A stretch of 64,000 bases of DNA from Branchiostoma lanceolatum (GCF_035083965.1 NC_089722.1:39603958-39667957), one strand, 5' to 3'. Numbered from the stretch's first letter, positions 15,432 through 26,230 are shown. The notes: generated by a model not told the origin, from the sequence alone. Translations and numbers: made by a program.

Positions 15432-17027
15432 ATGCCGCCAGTTCCCTACAGGAAGATGCCCCCGGCTCCTTCCGGGTTCGTTAGGAAGAGGAGTGTAGGG
15501 ATAACGTTTTTAGATAAGAAAGTAGAGGGTGACTTGGCGAATGTTGTAAACCTGCTGGGAAAGAACGGGATCCCTGTCACTGAGGTGCAGGGAATTCAAA
15601 ACAAGGGGAAGGGCCGATGTGAGATTACTTTTAAATCACAGACGGCCTTCCACAAGGCTTCGCCCGCACTGTGTGCAGATGGTAGTGTAGAGGTTGACAC
15701 GTACGGGGCTGGTATCACCGTGGTGACTGCCCTGGACATCCCTCTAGAACTAGACGATAACCACGTGAGACATCGTCTGAGGGAGTATGGAGACGTACTT
15801 GATAGCAAGTACGTCAGTTATGCCAGTAAAGGGTTCCCGGAGCTTTTGTCCGGTACGCGCCAGTACCGGATGAAGCTCAAGAGGCACGTTCCCAACACCA
15901 TGAGGTTGGGAAATGAGATTATCTCATTTCGATACGGCGGCCAACCGAGGTTGTGCCACAAGTGTGGGAAGGAGGGGCATCTCGTCGCGGAGTGCGACGA
16001 GGAAAAGTGCTCCAAATGTATGAGTCTTGGCCACCTCGCCAAAGACTGCACTTCGGCCATTAAGTGCAATTGGTGTGGGGAGGAGGGCCACGCAGGCCGT
16101 ACTTGTAATTTGACTTTCCCTGAACCGTGTGCCCTGACAACAACCTGGGCGAAAACCCCGAAGCCGGCGGTGGTGGAGGCCACGCCTTCCGGGCCACAGC
16201 CTGGTGGGTCTGGTGCCGGTGGTAACGAAACGGCTAGTGGGTCGGGTGAAGGCAAGATCGGTGATGCGGGTTCCGTCGAGAAAGACTCGTTGTCGGAGGA
16301 GCCTTCTGTTAAAGGGGGCAAGCCTTCCGAGCCACAGGCTGGTGGGTCGGGGAAAGATGGTGATAGGAAGAGTGATTCATCGACTCCCGCTATCCCGGCT
16401 GAGTCCAAGTCCAGGGAGATACCGGATTCCCCCGATATCTCCATGACTAAACCTCCAGTAGGCCCAGGGGTCCCCTTGCATAAGGGAGAGGACTCAGGAG
16501 CCTCTCCTCCAAAGGGAGATGGTTCCCAGAAAAGTAAAATCTCCTCGGGAGATGAGAAGGAGGACTTCCCTGAGGAAGATGATAAGTCAAATCTGTCCGG
16601 AAATGATATGTGGGAGCGGTATTCTCAATACCCTCCGAGCGGGGCCAACAAGCTTCGGACTCAGTTGACGGACTCTGATGAGAACAAGTCTGTGTCTGGT
16701 GAGGGTGACGGTGAGGCCAGTATGCACCTAAACTTGGTCGAGTCACTGACCAATGACTTGGTTATGGATTTCAAAGAGCACGAAGAGTCGGACGCAGATA
16801 GTTCTGTGTCTGTGTGTTCCTCATTCCAACCGGGATCTGAGTCTGACTCGGACACTCAGAAGGGTTGGCAGACACAGGGAGGGAATAAAAAGAGGAAGAT
16901 GAAAGAGAAATCAGGCTTTGGCTCCCAGATTGACCATTACCCTTCCGGGGAGGTCCCTAAGCCGAAGCCCCAGAGAAAAAGTGCGAGGTCAGGGAAATTG
17001 GGAAAGACAAAAGGAAATAAGTCCTAG
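15432..17027 (+). CDS. ORF1 RNA-binding protein, family C
   Basis: 531 residues, the shortest ORF1 here. The N-terminus is extended (MPPVPYRKMPPAPSG) before the conserved RKRSVGITFLD segment. A second methionine at residue 9 is an alternative start. Zinc knuckles: C175-C178-H183-C188, C193-C196-H201-C206 and C212-C215-H220-C225. The tail is glycine-, serine- and acid-rich. It lacks the SGE-ISP motif of the other families but keeps GFGSQI at 495-500, near the basic C-terminus. The role is RNA binding in the element RNP, by family knowledge. Confidence 0.92.
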   Translation: MPPVPYRKMPPAPSGFVRKRSVGITFLDKKVEGDLANVVNLLGKNGIPVTEVQGIQNKGKGRCEITFKSQTAFHKASPALCADGSVEVDTYGAGITVVTALDIPLELDDNHVRHRLREYGDVLDSKYVSYASKGFPELLSGTRQYRMKLKRHVPNTMRLGNEIISFRYGGQPRLCHKCGKEGHLVAECDEEKCSKCMSLGHLAKDCTSAIKCNWCGEEGHAGRTCNLTFPEPCALTTTWAKTPKPAVVEATPSGPQPGGSGAGGNETASGSGEGKIGDAGSVEKDSLSEEPSVKGGKPSEPQAGGSGKDGDRKSDSSTPAIPAESKSREIPDSPDISMTKPPVGPGVPLHKGEDSGASPPKGDGSQKSKISSGDEKEDFPEEDDKSNLSGNDMWERYSQYPPSGANKLRTQLTDSDENKSVSGEGDGEASMHLNLVESLTNDLVMDFKEHEESDADSSVSVCSSFQPGSESDSDTQKGWQTQGGNKKRKMKEKSGFGSQIDHYPSGEVPKPKPQRKSARSGKLGKTKGNKS

Positions 17028-17059
17028 TTTGGACTTTTTTACCTTCCCCAGTTGATAAC

Positions 17060-20000
17060 ATGGTCTCTACTTTAAATGTTTTGTCTCTAAACGTTAATGG
17101 GATGAAGGACCGGGGTAAGAGAGACATGGTGTTCGATTTTTGTCGGTCCAACGGTGCAGATGTGGCATGCCTGCAGGAGTGCCACATCTCCACGATTGCT
17201 GACAAGGGTGCCTGGTCTCGCCAGTGGGGACACAAAGCAATCTGGTCCCTAGGCACGAACTCCGCCAGAGGTGTTGGCATTTTATTATCCTCTAGGTGGA
17301 CTTTCGTGTCGTCAAAATGTGATACTGATGGTAGGGTTGTCTCTGCTCTGCTGGAGGTAGATGGCGTGCAGTACAATGTGTGTAACATCTATGCTCCCTC
17401 AGTTCCGGCGGAGCGGGTCACCTTTTTTGATAGTGTTCATCAATATTTGTACCCCAATGCGGTGCTAGTTTTAGCGGGGGATTTTAATTGTGTTTTGGAT
17501 CCTGACTTGGACAGAATATCGGAATCCATATTCACTCCTGGGAATCGCACTCAGGATGTGGTGCATTTGCGTAGTTTGTGCGCTGACTTGGATTTGGTGG
17601 ATGCCTGGCGAATTGAACACCCCGCCCAGGTAGATTTCACTTGGAGGTCCAAGTCAAATAAAACCAGATCCAGGCTGGATAGAATTTATGTCCAGGAGGG
17701 CACTATTGTATCCTCGACTATTAAGTCCTGTTCGTGTTCTGACCACGATGGCATTGTGTCATCCATAGATCCTGTCCCTTCTGTTCAACGGGGTCGGGGT
17801 CTGTGGAAGTGCAATGTCAAGGTTTTGTCCGATCCTCGTTTAGAGCAGGAGTTGCGTGAGATGTATCCTATATGGAGGAAGAGTTTAGAGGAAGGGCAAT
17901 CGGCGAGGGAGTGGTGGGATACCGTTAAATCTTATTGTAAAGATTTGGTTATCAAATACTCCAAGCTGAGAGCTCAGGCGGACTCCTTGATTCAGAAGGA
18001 TATGGAAAGGAAGGTGGATTCACTCCGGTCTCGACTTAACATAGGAGACCGAAGTCCTGCAACAAGAGAAGAGTATGAGAAGGAGAAGGAAAACCTAAAC
18101 AACCTGATCTTAGACAGACTTAAGGGTCAGAGGTTGCGGGCAAAAGTAAAAGCTTTCGAAGAGGATGAAAAACCGACTAGGTTTTTCTTCCAGGCTGAAC
18201 GCCGCAAGGGCCAGAAACGGGTCATCCAGGAAGTTAGAGACGGCAATGGGGACGTGGTGAGCACCACCCCGCAGATACTTGCCGTTTTTAAGCAGTTTTA
18301 TGCAGACTTGTATAAGGCTGGTCATATTGACAAAGTGGAGCAAGAATATTTTCTGTCTAAACTCTCTGAGTCGTTACCTGATGAATGTGTTGAGAGCTTG
18401 GATGGAGATCTCACTTTGGATGAATTGGAAGCGGCTGTGAAAGGTATGGAGAATGGAAAATCTCCGGGGTCGGATGGTCTCCCAAAAGAATTCTACATCA
18501 AGTTTTGGGAGATCATAGGGCCAGACTTTCTGGCAGTCCTCAATGAGGGATTGGATGTAGGACAGCTGTCTGTGTCCCAAAGAGAAGGCGTCATCTCTCT
18601 TTTGGAGAAAAAGGGGGATCCACTGAACCCTTCGAATAAAAGGCCGATTTCGTTACTGAATGTGGACTACAAAATTCTGTCCAAGGCCTTGGCCAACCGG
18701 CTGAAGAATGTCATTGGGTCGGTAGTTCACATTGATCAATCCTGTGGTATTCCAGGCCGGTCAATTGAAGATAGTGTCTGCCTGTTAAGGGACATTGTAG
18801 AGTATGTCAATAGTTCGCATTCTTCTGGTGTTCTTATTGCACTGGACCAGGAGAAGGCGTTTGACAGAGTTGATCACAATTTTATGGCCAATGTTTTAGA
18901 CAAGCTTGGCTTTGGGCCGAATTTTAAAAGGATGATCGCGGCTTTGTACTGCGAGGTATCCAGTAAAGTCCTCGTGAATGGTACTTTGTCAGAGTCAATA
19001 GCAGTGGAGAGGGGAGTTAGGCAAGGCTGCCCCCTTTCTCCACTGCTATATGTATTATGTATTGAGCCGCTGGCTGCGGCAATTCGTGCAGACCCTTACA
19101 TCAGGGGAGTGAAGGTCCCTGGGTTGAACCAGGAGGTTAAAATGGTGCAATATGCAGATGACAACACTTGTGTCTTGTCGGACCAGCCGTCCATCGATCG
19201 GACATTTTCCACCATCAAGCGTTTTGAGGCTGGTACCGGTTCCAAATTGAATTTGGGGAAAACGGAGGCTTTGTGGTTAGGTAGATGGAAGGGCAGGGTG
19301 GATAGCCCATACCCTATAAAACAGTGGGTATCATCTTACCTAACTATTTTAGGCAGCCCTATTGGCAACATTCAGTTGGCGGAGATTGCTTGGATGCAAC
19401 GATTTGTGAAGTTTAAGGCAAAGCTCACCCAGTGGGAGACGCGGAGGCTGACCCTTTTTGGCAAAGCCTTGATTGTGAATTGTTTGGCGGCTGCCACTTT
19501 GTGGTACACGGCTCCGGTATACCCCTTGCCTAAGTCTGTGAAAGTTAAGATTGAGAGAGAAATCTATTCATTTCTCTGGGATGGCAAGACAGAGATGGTC
19601 GCTAGGCGAACTCTTCTTTTGCCTAAGGACAAAGGAGGGTTGGGGTTGGTCTCTGTACCACTCAAGGCCAAAGCCCTCTTCCTTAAAGTGGTGAGGAAAG
19701 CTCTGGTCAAGCCACAGTTGCCAGCCTCTAGATTTGCTCTCTACTGGATTGGGCTCGCCTTGCGAAGAATAGACGCTGAGTCATGGAGTAACTTGGCTCC
19801 CCACTCTTTGGACAGCCCTCCGCACTACACCGAGGTCAAGAGGATGTTGATCTCTTTGAGGGATGTAGATATTGAGTGGAAGTCAAATTCGGTGGCGGCC
19901 CTCTATGCTATTTTATTGGAGGCGGAGAGTATTGTGCCACGTTGTGAAAGTGGAGATGGGAGTGTGGATTGGTCTTCCGTCTGGAAGGCCATTCACAATC

Positions 20001-20533
20001 CTCTGCTCACCAAGTGGGAGAGGATGACCAGCTGGCATGCTGCTCACAACTCTCTGAAAACTAGAAAGAAGCTCCACTCTTGGAAGGGATTTGTAGATAG
20101 TAGTTCGTGCCCCAGACACCTTTGTCAGGGGGAGGAAAGTGTTCAGCATTTGTTCTGGGAGTGTCCAGTGATTTCTGAGGCATGGATGTGGTTGGAGAAC
20201 CTGGTGGCGATGAAAATCAGCCCGGGTTTCTCGATCACTAGGTCCTTTGCGCTGTGGGGATTGGTGCCGGGGGGGTTGTCGTCCAGGGTCAGGCGTGTGT
20301 TGCAGGCCCTGGCGGCGATCATGAGATCTTTCCTCTGGCGGACGAGGTGTGAATGTGTGTTTGAGGGCAAACGATTTTCGGGCCCTGAACTTGTGACGTC
20401 GGTGAGAAACCGTTTGGAGGAGAGACTCCGTTTTGAGTTTGCTCGTCTTGGACCTAGTGGTTTCCTCACGGTCTGGGCCGATGGGTTTTCTTGGGCCACG
20501 GTTGATGTGTCAAGCGTGGCTTTCTCCTTTTAA
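17060..20533 (+). CDS. ORF2 endonuclease/reverse transcriptase, family C
   Basis: 1157 residues. The endonuclease shows LNVNGMKD, QECH, GDFNCVLDPDLD and a C-terminal SDHDGI. The RT shows SPGSDGLPKEFY, ALDQEKAFDRVDH, RQGCPLSPLLY and YADD, then GSKLNLGKT. The zinc motif is CPRHLC-x7-H-x4-C. The sequence differs from family A at a large share of positions outside these motifs. The start is 32 nt after the ORF1 stop in another frame. Codon choice looks more T-rich than in family A. Confidence 0.95.
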   Translation: MVSTLNVLSLNVNGMKDRGKRDMVFDFCRSNGADVACLQECHISTIADKGAWSRQWGHKAIWSLGTNSARGVGILLSSRWTFVSSKCDTDGRVVSALLEVDGVQYNVCNIYAPSVPAERVTFFDSVHQYLYPNAVLVLAGDFNCVLDPDLDRISESIFTPGNRTQDVVHLRSLCADLDLVDAWRIEHPAQVDFTWRSKSNKTRSRLDRIYVQEGTIVSSTIKSCSCSDHDGIVSSIDPVPSVQRGRGLWKCNVKVLSDPRLEQELREMYPIWRKSLEEGQSAREWWDTVKSYCKDLVIKYSKLRAQADSLIQKDMERKVDSLRSRLNIGDRSPATREEYEKEKENLNNLILDRLKGQRLRAKVKAFEEDEKPTRFFFQAERRKGQKRVIQEVRDGNGDVVSTTPQILAVFKQFYADLYKAGHIDKVEQEYFLSKLSESLPDECVESLDGDLTLDELEAAVKGMENGKSPGSDGLPKEFYIKFWEIIGPDFLAVLNEGLDVGQLSVSQREGVISLLEKKGDPLNPSNKRPISLLNVDYKILSKALANRLKNVIGSVVHIDQSCGIPGRSIEDSVCLLRDIVEYVNSSHSSGVLIALDQEKAFDRVDHNFMANVLDKLGFGPNFKRMIAALYCEVSSKVLVNGTLSESIAVERGVRQGCPLSPLLYVLCIEPLAAAIRADPYIRGVKVPGLNQEVKMVQYADDNTCVLSDQPSIDRTFSTIKRFEAGTGSKLNLGKTEALWLGRWKGRVDSPYPIKQWVSSYLTILGSPIGNIQLAEIAWMQRFVKFKAKLTQWETRRLTLFGKALIVNCLAAATLWYTAPVYPLPKSVKVKIEREIYSFLWDGKTEMVARRTLLLPKDKGGLGLVSVPLKAKALFLKVVRKALVKPQLPASRFALYWIGLALRRIDAESWSNLAPHSLDSPPHYTEVKRMLISLRDVDIEWKSNSVAALYAILLEAESIVPRCESGDGSVDWSSVWKAIHNPLLTKWERMTSWHAAHNSLKTRKKLHSWKGFVDSSSCPRHLCQGEESVQHLFWECPVISEAWMWLENLVAMKISPGFSITRSFALWGLVPGGLSSRVRRVLQALAAIMRSFLWRTRCECVFEGKRFSGPELVTSVRNRLEERLRFEFARLGPSGFLTVWADGFSWATVDVSSVAFSF

Positions 20534-20704
20534 GGAGGTGCTACCATCGAGTTGTTGAAGTTTTGGCTTGTTGTTGGCTCTCTCTGGAGCATTTTTTCAT
20601 GTAGTAGTTGCAGGCCTAGCCGCCCTGTCTTAGTTGGCTAGGTCAAAAATAGAAAACCCAAAAAAATTATAAAATACAAAACCCAAAAATATTAGATAGT
20701 GTCT
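20534..20704 (+). other. E4 3' UTR, proximal part
   Basis: After a family-specific start, the sequence joins the shared tract at about 20600 with the perfect hairpin arms CCTAGCC and GGCTAGG, then the A-rich blocks. Confidence 0.65.
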
Positions 20705-20872
20705 GGGGATGGACCGAGAGTGGTGGGTGGGATGAAGTGCAGCAATGCTGAGCCGATCTGTGAAAGTCAATTTGATCTAGAGTGTATCAGTGGATATGAG
20801 CGCCTTAAGGCTGCGTAAACAAGATGAGAACTAAGTGATACTTGAAGTGATTCAGTATAAATACTTCAAAAG
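20705..20872 (+). repeat. E4 3' antisense-U2 module
   Basis: 168 nt. No difference from E2 seen despite distant ORFs. This is the strongest single case for exchange of, or constraint on, the 3' end. Confidence 0.83.
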
Positions 20873-20874
20873 AG

Positions 20875-21022
20875 TATCTGTTCTTATCAGTTTAATCTCT
20901 GATACATTCCCCATCGGGGAATCTAGATTAAATTGATTTTTTGACTTTGGTCATGGACTAGGAGCTTGCTCCGTCCTGACCGCGGATCGGCTCAGTATTG
21001 CAGTACTTCTGAGATTCGGTCC
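20875..21022 (+). pseudogene. U2: U2 3' fragment after E4
   Basis: nt 37-184 of the gene begun at 14568. Confidence 0.93.
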
Positions 21023-22090
21023 ATCCCCTTACAAATCCAAAATAAGTTGCACACATACACAAACCACCAAACTGGCCCAGCAATCCAGCAATGTGGATTT
21101 ATCAGCAGTCTGTACTCGTTTGAAGTATGTGCATACGTGTTACGAGTATATATACTGAACCTTACTGCGTTTATAGCTCTCACATCCCCCAACTCTACTG
21201 TACATGTTTAATTTTCGCATTTTATCTTTCTTCTACTTTCAGACTGGAACTGGAGCAAGCAACAGCGCCACCAAGAGCCGGGAGAGGTCGGGAGAGCACG
21301 CAGAGGCAGTGGAAAATTCCAGGACGTCTGTCTGTGGTTCGATTCTGACGAAAGCAGTGCGATGTGGACGTAATTCGATGTTAAACGTAGGAATCGGGAA
21401 TCTAAGCGCCCGCGCGCCTCGTATCAACGTATGAGAGATACGTACACACGCACAGCTAGCCGCCTCGCCCACCGCTGCTGCTTTCTCGCTCGCTCCTTTT
21501 AATTCCTTCCGTAAATTTAGTGGGCTGGCTGCATGCGACCTTCCTCTCCCCTTTGCGGACCTTCAGGCCGAATCGACAAGGTCCGGCGGACTTGAAAAAT
21601 CCACCACAGGCATCGAAGTTAAGGGGAAAAGCAGACGCCGCCCGCCCTGTGAAGATGAATGATGTAAGGGAACCGCGGGCGCGCGCCTCCTGGCGAACAA
21701 CAATGGCAACGCTGTTCGCGAACAACAACATTGCCTTGTTGTCTTGTCTACCCGCCCTTGGCTCGGCTTTGAACCCTAAGGAGCCCGTTTTCTGCGTTGG
21801 TGTGACGTAGTCGCTTCTTTGCACCAATTAGGCAGAGCCAGGAAGAGCCAGGACGAGCCAGGAGCGCGTGATGTGTGTTTTTGGGTGTAGTCCGTGGTTC
21901 GTCCACATAAAGTAGAGCGCTTCCGTTTGTCAACCAAATTGAAGAGATTATGAAGGAGAGAAGGCGCGCCAGGTGTGCGGGCACTAATTGCTTTATGTTC
22001 AAGCTTGAAGCTGTTTGCGATGCATAGCTCGCCACGTGAACTTGGCTCGTTCCCGGGGGAGGGGGGCTAGCGGTCAAGCTCAACCGGTTT
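21023..22090 (+). repeat. U2 array spacer, copy 4 (1068 bp)
   Basis: Reading frames match copy 1. No gene seen. Confidence 0.9.
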
Positions 22091-22214
22091 ATCGCTTCTC
22101 GGCCTTCGGGGAATCTAGATTAAATTGATTTTTTGACTTTGGTCATGGACTAGGAGCTTGCTCCGTCCTGACCGCGGATCGGCTCAGTATTGCAGTACTT
22201 CTGAGATTCGGTCC
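22091..22214 (+). pseudogene. U2: U2 gene with 60-bp internal deletion, copy 1
   Basis: Starts ATCGCTTCTCGGCCTT (nt 1-16) and jumps to CGGGGAATC (nt 77 on), giving 124 nt. The deletion removes most of stem-loop I, the branch-point recognition sequence and stem-loop IIa. The RNA could not act in splicing. It also removes the retrotransposon target site. The same deletion is at 35401. Confidence 0.95.
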
Positions 22215-23282
22215 ATCCCCTTACAAATCCAAAATAAGTTGCACACATACACAAACCACCAAACTGGCCCAGCAATCCAGCAATGTGGATTTATCAGCAG
22301 TCTGTACTCGTTTGAAGTATGTGCATACGTGTTACGAGTATATATACTGAACCTTACTGCGTTTATAGCTCTCACATCCCCCAACTCTACTGTACATGTT
22401 TAATTTTCGCATTTTATCTTTCTTCTACTTTCAGACTGGAACTGGAGCAAGCAACAGCGCCACCAAGAGCCGGGAGAGGTCGGGAGAGCACGCAGAGGCA
22501 GTGGAAAATTCCAGGACGTCTGTCTGTGGTTCGATTCTGACGAAAGCAGTGCGATGTGGACGTAATTCGATGTTAAACGTAGGAATCGGGAATCTAAGCG
22601 CCCGCGCGCCTCGTATCAACGTATGAGAGATACGTACACACGCACAGCTAGCCGCCTCGCCCACCGCTGCTGCTTTCTCGCTCGCTCCTTTTAATTCCTT
22701 CCGTAAATTTAGTGGGCTGGCTGCATGCGACCTTCCTCTCCCCTTTGCGGACCTTCAGGCCGAATCGACAAGGTCCGGCGGACTTGAAAAATCCACCACA
22801 GGCATCGAAGTTAAGGGGAAAAGCAGACGCCGCCCGCCCTGTGAAGATGAATGATGTAAGGGAACCGCGGGCGCGCGCCTCCTGGCGAACAACAATGGCA
22901 ACGCTGTTCGCGAACAACAACATTGCCTTGTTGTCTTGTCTACCCGCCCTTGGCTCGGCTTTGAACCCTAAGGAGCCCGTTTTCTGCGTTGGTGTGACGT
23001 AGTCGCTTCTTTGCACCAATTAGGCAGAGCCAGGAAGAGCCAGGACGAGCCAGGAGCGCGTGATGTGTGTTTTTGGGTGTAGTCCGTGGTTCGTCCACAT
23101 AAAGTAGAGCGCTTCCGTTTGTCAACCAAATTGAAGAGATTATGAAGGAGAGAAGGCGCGCCAGGTGTGCGGGCACTAATTGCTTTATGTTCAAGCTTGA
23201 AGCTGTTTGCGATGCATAGCTCGCCACGTGAACTTGGCTCGTTCCCGGGGGATGGGGGCTAGCGGTCAAGCTCAACCGGTTT
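22215..23282 (+). repeat. U2 array spacer, copy 5 (1068 bp, one SNP)
   Basis: The only spacer in which I see a base difference: T at 23253 where the others have G, in the GC-rich stretch before U2. Confidence 0.9.
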
Positions 23283-23320
23283 ATCGCTTCTCGGCCTTTT
23301 GGCTAAGATCAAGTGTAGTA
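23283..23320 (+). pseudogene. U2: U2 5' fragment (nt 1-38) before E5
   Basis: Ends GTAGTA. With U2 resuming at nt 35-37 after E5, this gives a 2-4 bp target duplication. Confidence 0.93.
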
Positions 23321-26230
23321 CAGAGGGATTTTACGTGGCGCTCTAAAGCCAATGATTCGCGTTCTAGGCTAGATAGATTTTATGTCTCAGACCCCACTCT
23401 TTGCTCGTCTGAGATAAATTCGTTCCCCATGTCTGACCATGATGCTGTATTCTTGTCCGTGACCCACACTCCTAGGATAGAGCGTGGTCCAGGAGTGTGG
23501 AAGTGCAACACGCAGATTTTGTCGGATGAACTATTCATTAGAGAATTCTCAGAACAATACACGGAATGGGAAAAACGCAAAGGTAACCATGGTTGCCTTA
23601 GAGAGTGGTGGGAGGAGGTGAAGAGTAATACAAAAGATCTTCTCATCAGCCACTCTAAGCGCAGGGCAGAAGCGGCAAAATTGATTGAAAGAGGTCTAGA
23701 GCGAGAAATAGACATCCTGCGGTCGCGCTTAAACATAGGCGGCCCATGCCCTGTGACGGCGCACAATTATCAGGCAGCTAAGGAGCAACTGCAGAAGGTG
23801 CTGTCGGACAAGCTGGCGGGACAACGTGTTCGCAGCAGAGTCCAAAATGTAGAAAAGGATGAGAAGCCTACAAGGTTTTTCTTTAGCAAGGAAAGAAAGA
23901 GGGGGGAAAAGAAAATGGTAAGGGAATTGAGGAAGGCAGATGGTACAGTGGTGTCATCGAGGGAGGATATCCTCGATACCTACCACGATTTTTATGAAAA
24001 CCTGTACGGTGCTGAGCCGATAGATATAGAAGATAGAGCCTACTTCTTGGACCAACTGGAGAATAGGCTACCTGAGGAAGACCGTTCCCATCTCGACCGG
24101 CCGCTCTCGCTGGAAGAGCTGGAGAAGGCCCTCAAGGAGATGCAGAACGGTAAGACCCCGGGGTCCGACGGACTGCCAAAAGAGTTTTACACTCGGGTCT
24201 GGCCCATTGTGGGCCGGGATTTGCTGGAGGTCCTGAACGAGGGTCTCCAAGCAAATCAGTTGTCGTCTTCTCAGAGAGAAGGAGTCATCACACTCCTCGA
24301 TAAAAAAGGTGACCCCTTGAATCCTGCGAACAAGCGCCCCATCTCGCTTTTAAATGTAGATTACAAAATCTTGGCCAAAACTTTGGCAAATAGATTGAAA
24401 AATGTCGTGGGACAGATCATTCACACCGATCAGTCCTGCGGCATACCAGGAAGGTCTCTTGAGGATAGTCTATCGCTTCTGAGGGACTTGGTGGCCTATG
24501 CTAACGACACTGATTCCACCTGTGTGTTGTTGGCCCTCGATCAAGAAAAGGCCTTCGATAGGGTCGACCATTCTTATATGGCAGAGGTCCTGGGGAAGTT
24601 GGGCTTTGGCCCTAACTTCCAGGGATGGATCGGGACTCTTTATAAGGAGGTATCGAGCAGAGTGTTAGTCAACGGGGATTTATCGTCCCCAATCCATATT
24701 GAAAGGGGTGTGAGACAGGGGTGCCCTCTGTCTCCCCTCCTGTACGTACTTTGCATCGAGCCCTTGGCGGCTGCCATCAGGGCAGACCCTCATATTAGGG
24801 GTGTTAAAGTGCCGGGTGGTCCGGAGGTCAAGTTGGTGCAATACGCTGATGATAATACCTGCGTCCTCTCGGATCAACCCTCCATTGACAGAACGTTCCT
24901 TACCCTCCGACGGTTCGAAGCGGGCACGGGGTCCAAGTTGAACCTAGGTAAGACGGTGGCTGTGTGGCTCGGCCGTTGGAGGGGTAGACAAGATGAACCC
25001 TACCCGATTGGTAGATGGACCTCAGATAGTATTAACATCCTGGGGTCGCCAATTGGGGGTGTGAAAATGGCAGAGGAGGCCTGGCTCCAACGTTTTGCAA
25101 AGTTCAAGGGCAAGTTAGATCAGTGGAGGCATCGTAAGCTGACTCTGATCGGGAAAGTTGTGGTGTGCAACTTTCTTGCCGCAGCAACGCTGTGGTACAC
25201 GGCCCCGATTTTCCCTCTCCCCAAGTCGGTGGCGAACAAGCTGGAGAGGGAGATGTTTGCCTTCATTTGGGATGGGCGAACGGAACTGGTGGCAAGGCGT
25301 ACGCTCTATTTGCCGAAGGAGAAGGGGGGCCTGGGCTTGGTCTGTATTCCGATCAAGGCGAGGGCCCTCCTTCTCAAGACAGTTCGGAAAGCGTTGACTA
25401 AGCCAGACGCACCGGCGGCTAGGTTTACACACTACTGGCTGGGACTTAGCCTTCGGAGAATAGATCCAACCTCTTGGAGTAATAGTGCCCCACACTCGGT
25501 AGATCTTCCCCCACATTATGCACATATTGCCCAGCTCTTGCAAACCATCGAGCAGAGCGACATGGACATCCAGTGGGCTTCCGTCTCGGTCGCGGCTCTG
25601 TACACGGCACTCCTAGAAGTGGAGAACATTGTACCCCGCTGTGTCAGAGAGCACCCGCGTCGAGACTGGCCAGAGATTTGGAAATCCATCCTCAACCCTC
25701 TTCTCACCAACTGGGAGAGGATGGTGTGCTGGAGCCTCGCACATGATGGTTTGGTGACAAACCAGAAGCTCCACTCCTGGAGACGGTTTGCTAAGTCCCC
25801 GAACTGTCCAAGACGTGGTTGTGAGGAAGTGGAAAGTGCTTCCCATGTGTTTTATGCGTGTCCGTATGTTGCGGAAGCCTGGACCTGGCTTGAGGGGCTG
25901 ATAGTCAGGAAGATCTGTCCGGGTTTCATCCTGTCGGAGTCGTTTGTTTTGTGGGGATTGCCCCCGGCAGGAGTGTCGGTTAGGGCTGCCAGAGTCCTGG
26001 GGGCTTTGGCTGCTCTGACAAAGAATATTATCTGGCGGTCGCGGGGTGATGCTAAGCATAACAAAAAGCATCACTCTGAGGCTGAGTTGGCCCTTCTTTT
26101 GAAGGAAATGTTGATTGAGAGATTGACGTTCGAGTTTGCCCGCCGAGGCCCAGGGGGGTTCCACGAAACCTGGGCTGAGGGCTTCTCTTGGGCGAGTGTG
26201 GACGTTACACACTTGTCCTTGAGGTTGTAA
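23321..26230 (+). CDS. ORF2 fragment, residues 189-1157 (lacks endonuclease N-terminus)
   Basis: Open for 969 codons, beginning QRDFTWRS. The first 188 residues, with catalytic N10, E39, D140 and N142 of the endonuclease, are gone. SDHDAV, the whole RT with YADD, and the zinc motif remain. The frame stays open upstream through U2 into the spacer to an ATG at 23207, but that ATG lies before the U2 transcription start. I do not take it as a real start. Confidence 0.88.
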   Translation, partial: QRDFTWRSKANDSRSRLDRFYVSDPTLCSSEINSFPMSDHDAVFLSVTHTPRIERGPGVWKCNTQILSDELFIREFSEQYTEWEKRKGNHGCLREWWEEVKSNTKDLLISHSKRRAEAAKLIERGLEREIDILRSRLNIGGPCPVTAHNYQAAKEQLQKVLSDKLAGQRVRSRVQNVEKDEKPTRFFFSKERKRGEKKMVRELRKADGTVVSSREDILDTYHDFYENLYGAEPIDIEDRAYFLDQLENRLPEEDRSHLDRPLSLEELEKALKEMQNGKTPGSDGLPKEFYTRVWPIVGRDLLEVLNEGLQANQLSSSQREGVITLLDKKGDPLNPANKRPISLLNVDYKILAKTLANRLKNVVGQIIHTDQSCGIPGRSLEDSLSLLRDLVAYANDTDSTCVLLALDQEKAFDRVDHSYMAEVLGKLGFGPNFQGWIGTLYKEVSSRVLVNGDLSSPIHIERGVRQGCPLSPLLYVLCIEPLAAAIRADPHIRGVKVPGGPEVKLVQYADDNTCVLSDQPSIDRTFLTLRRFEAGTGSKLNLGKTVAVWLGRWRGRQDEPYPIGRWTSDSINILGSPIGGVKMAEEAWLQRFAKFKGKLDQWRHRKLTLIGKVVVCNFLAAATLWYTAPIFPLPKSVANKLEREMFAFIWDGRTELVARRTLYLPKEKGGLGLVCIPIKARALLLKTVRKALTKPDAPAARFTHYWLGLSLRRIDPTSWSNSAPHSVDLPPHYAHIAQLLQTIEQSDMDIQWASVSVAALYTALLEVENIVPRCVREHPRRDWPEIWKSILNPLLTNWERMVCWSLAHDGLVTNQKLHSWRRFAKSPNCPRRGCEEVESASHVFYACPYVAEAWTWLEGLIVRKICPGFILSESFVLWGLPPAGVSVRAARVLGALAALTKNIIWRSRGDAKHNKKHHSEAELALLLKEMLIERLTFEFARRGPGGFHETWAEGFSWASVDVTHLSLRL

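Larger units (their letters stand above)
14604..20872 (+). mobile_element. E4: complete Tx1-clade U2-targeted LINE, family C
   Basis: 6269-bp complete element with both ORFs open. The proteins are far from family A, yet the leader is of the same type as E6 (3 differences seen in about the first 150 nt). The last 168 nt are the same as in E2. It is a clear mosaic. Confidence 0.95.

Noticed and set aside
23207-26230. Long frame with an ATG in the spacer, through U2, into E5 ORF2
   Set aside because: The ATG lies upstream of the U2 transcription start. The real content is a 5'-truncated ORF2.
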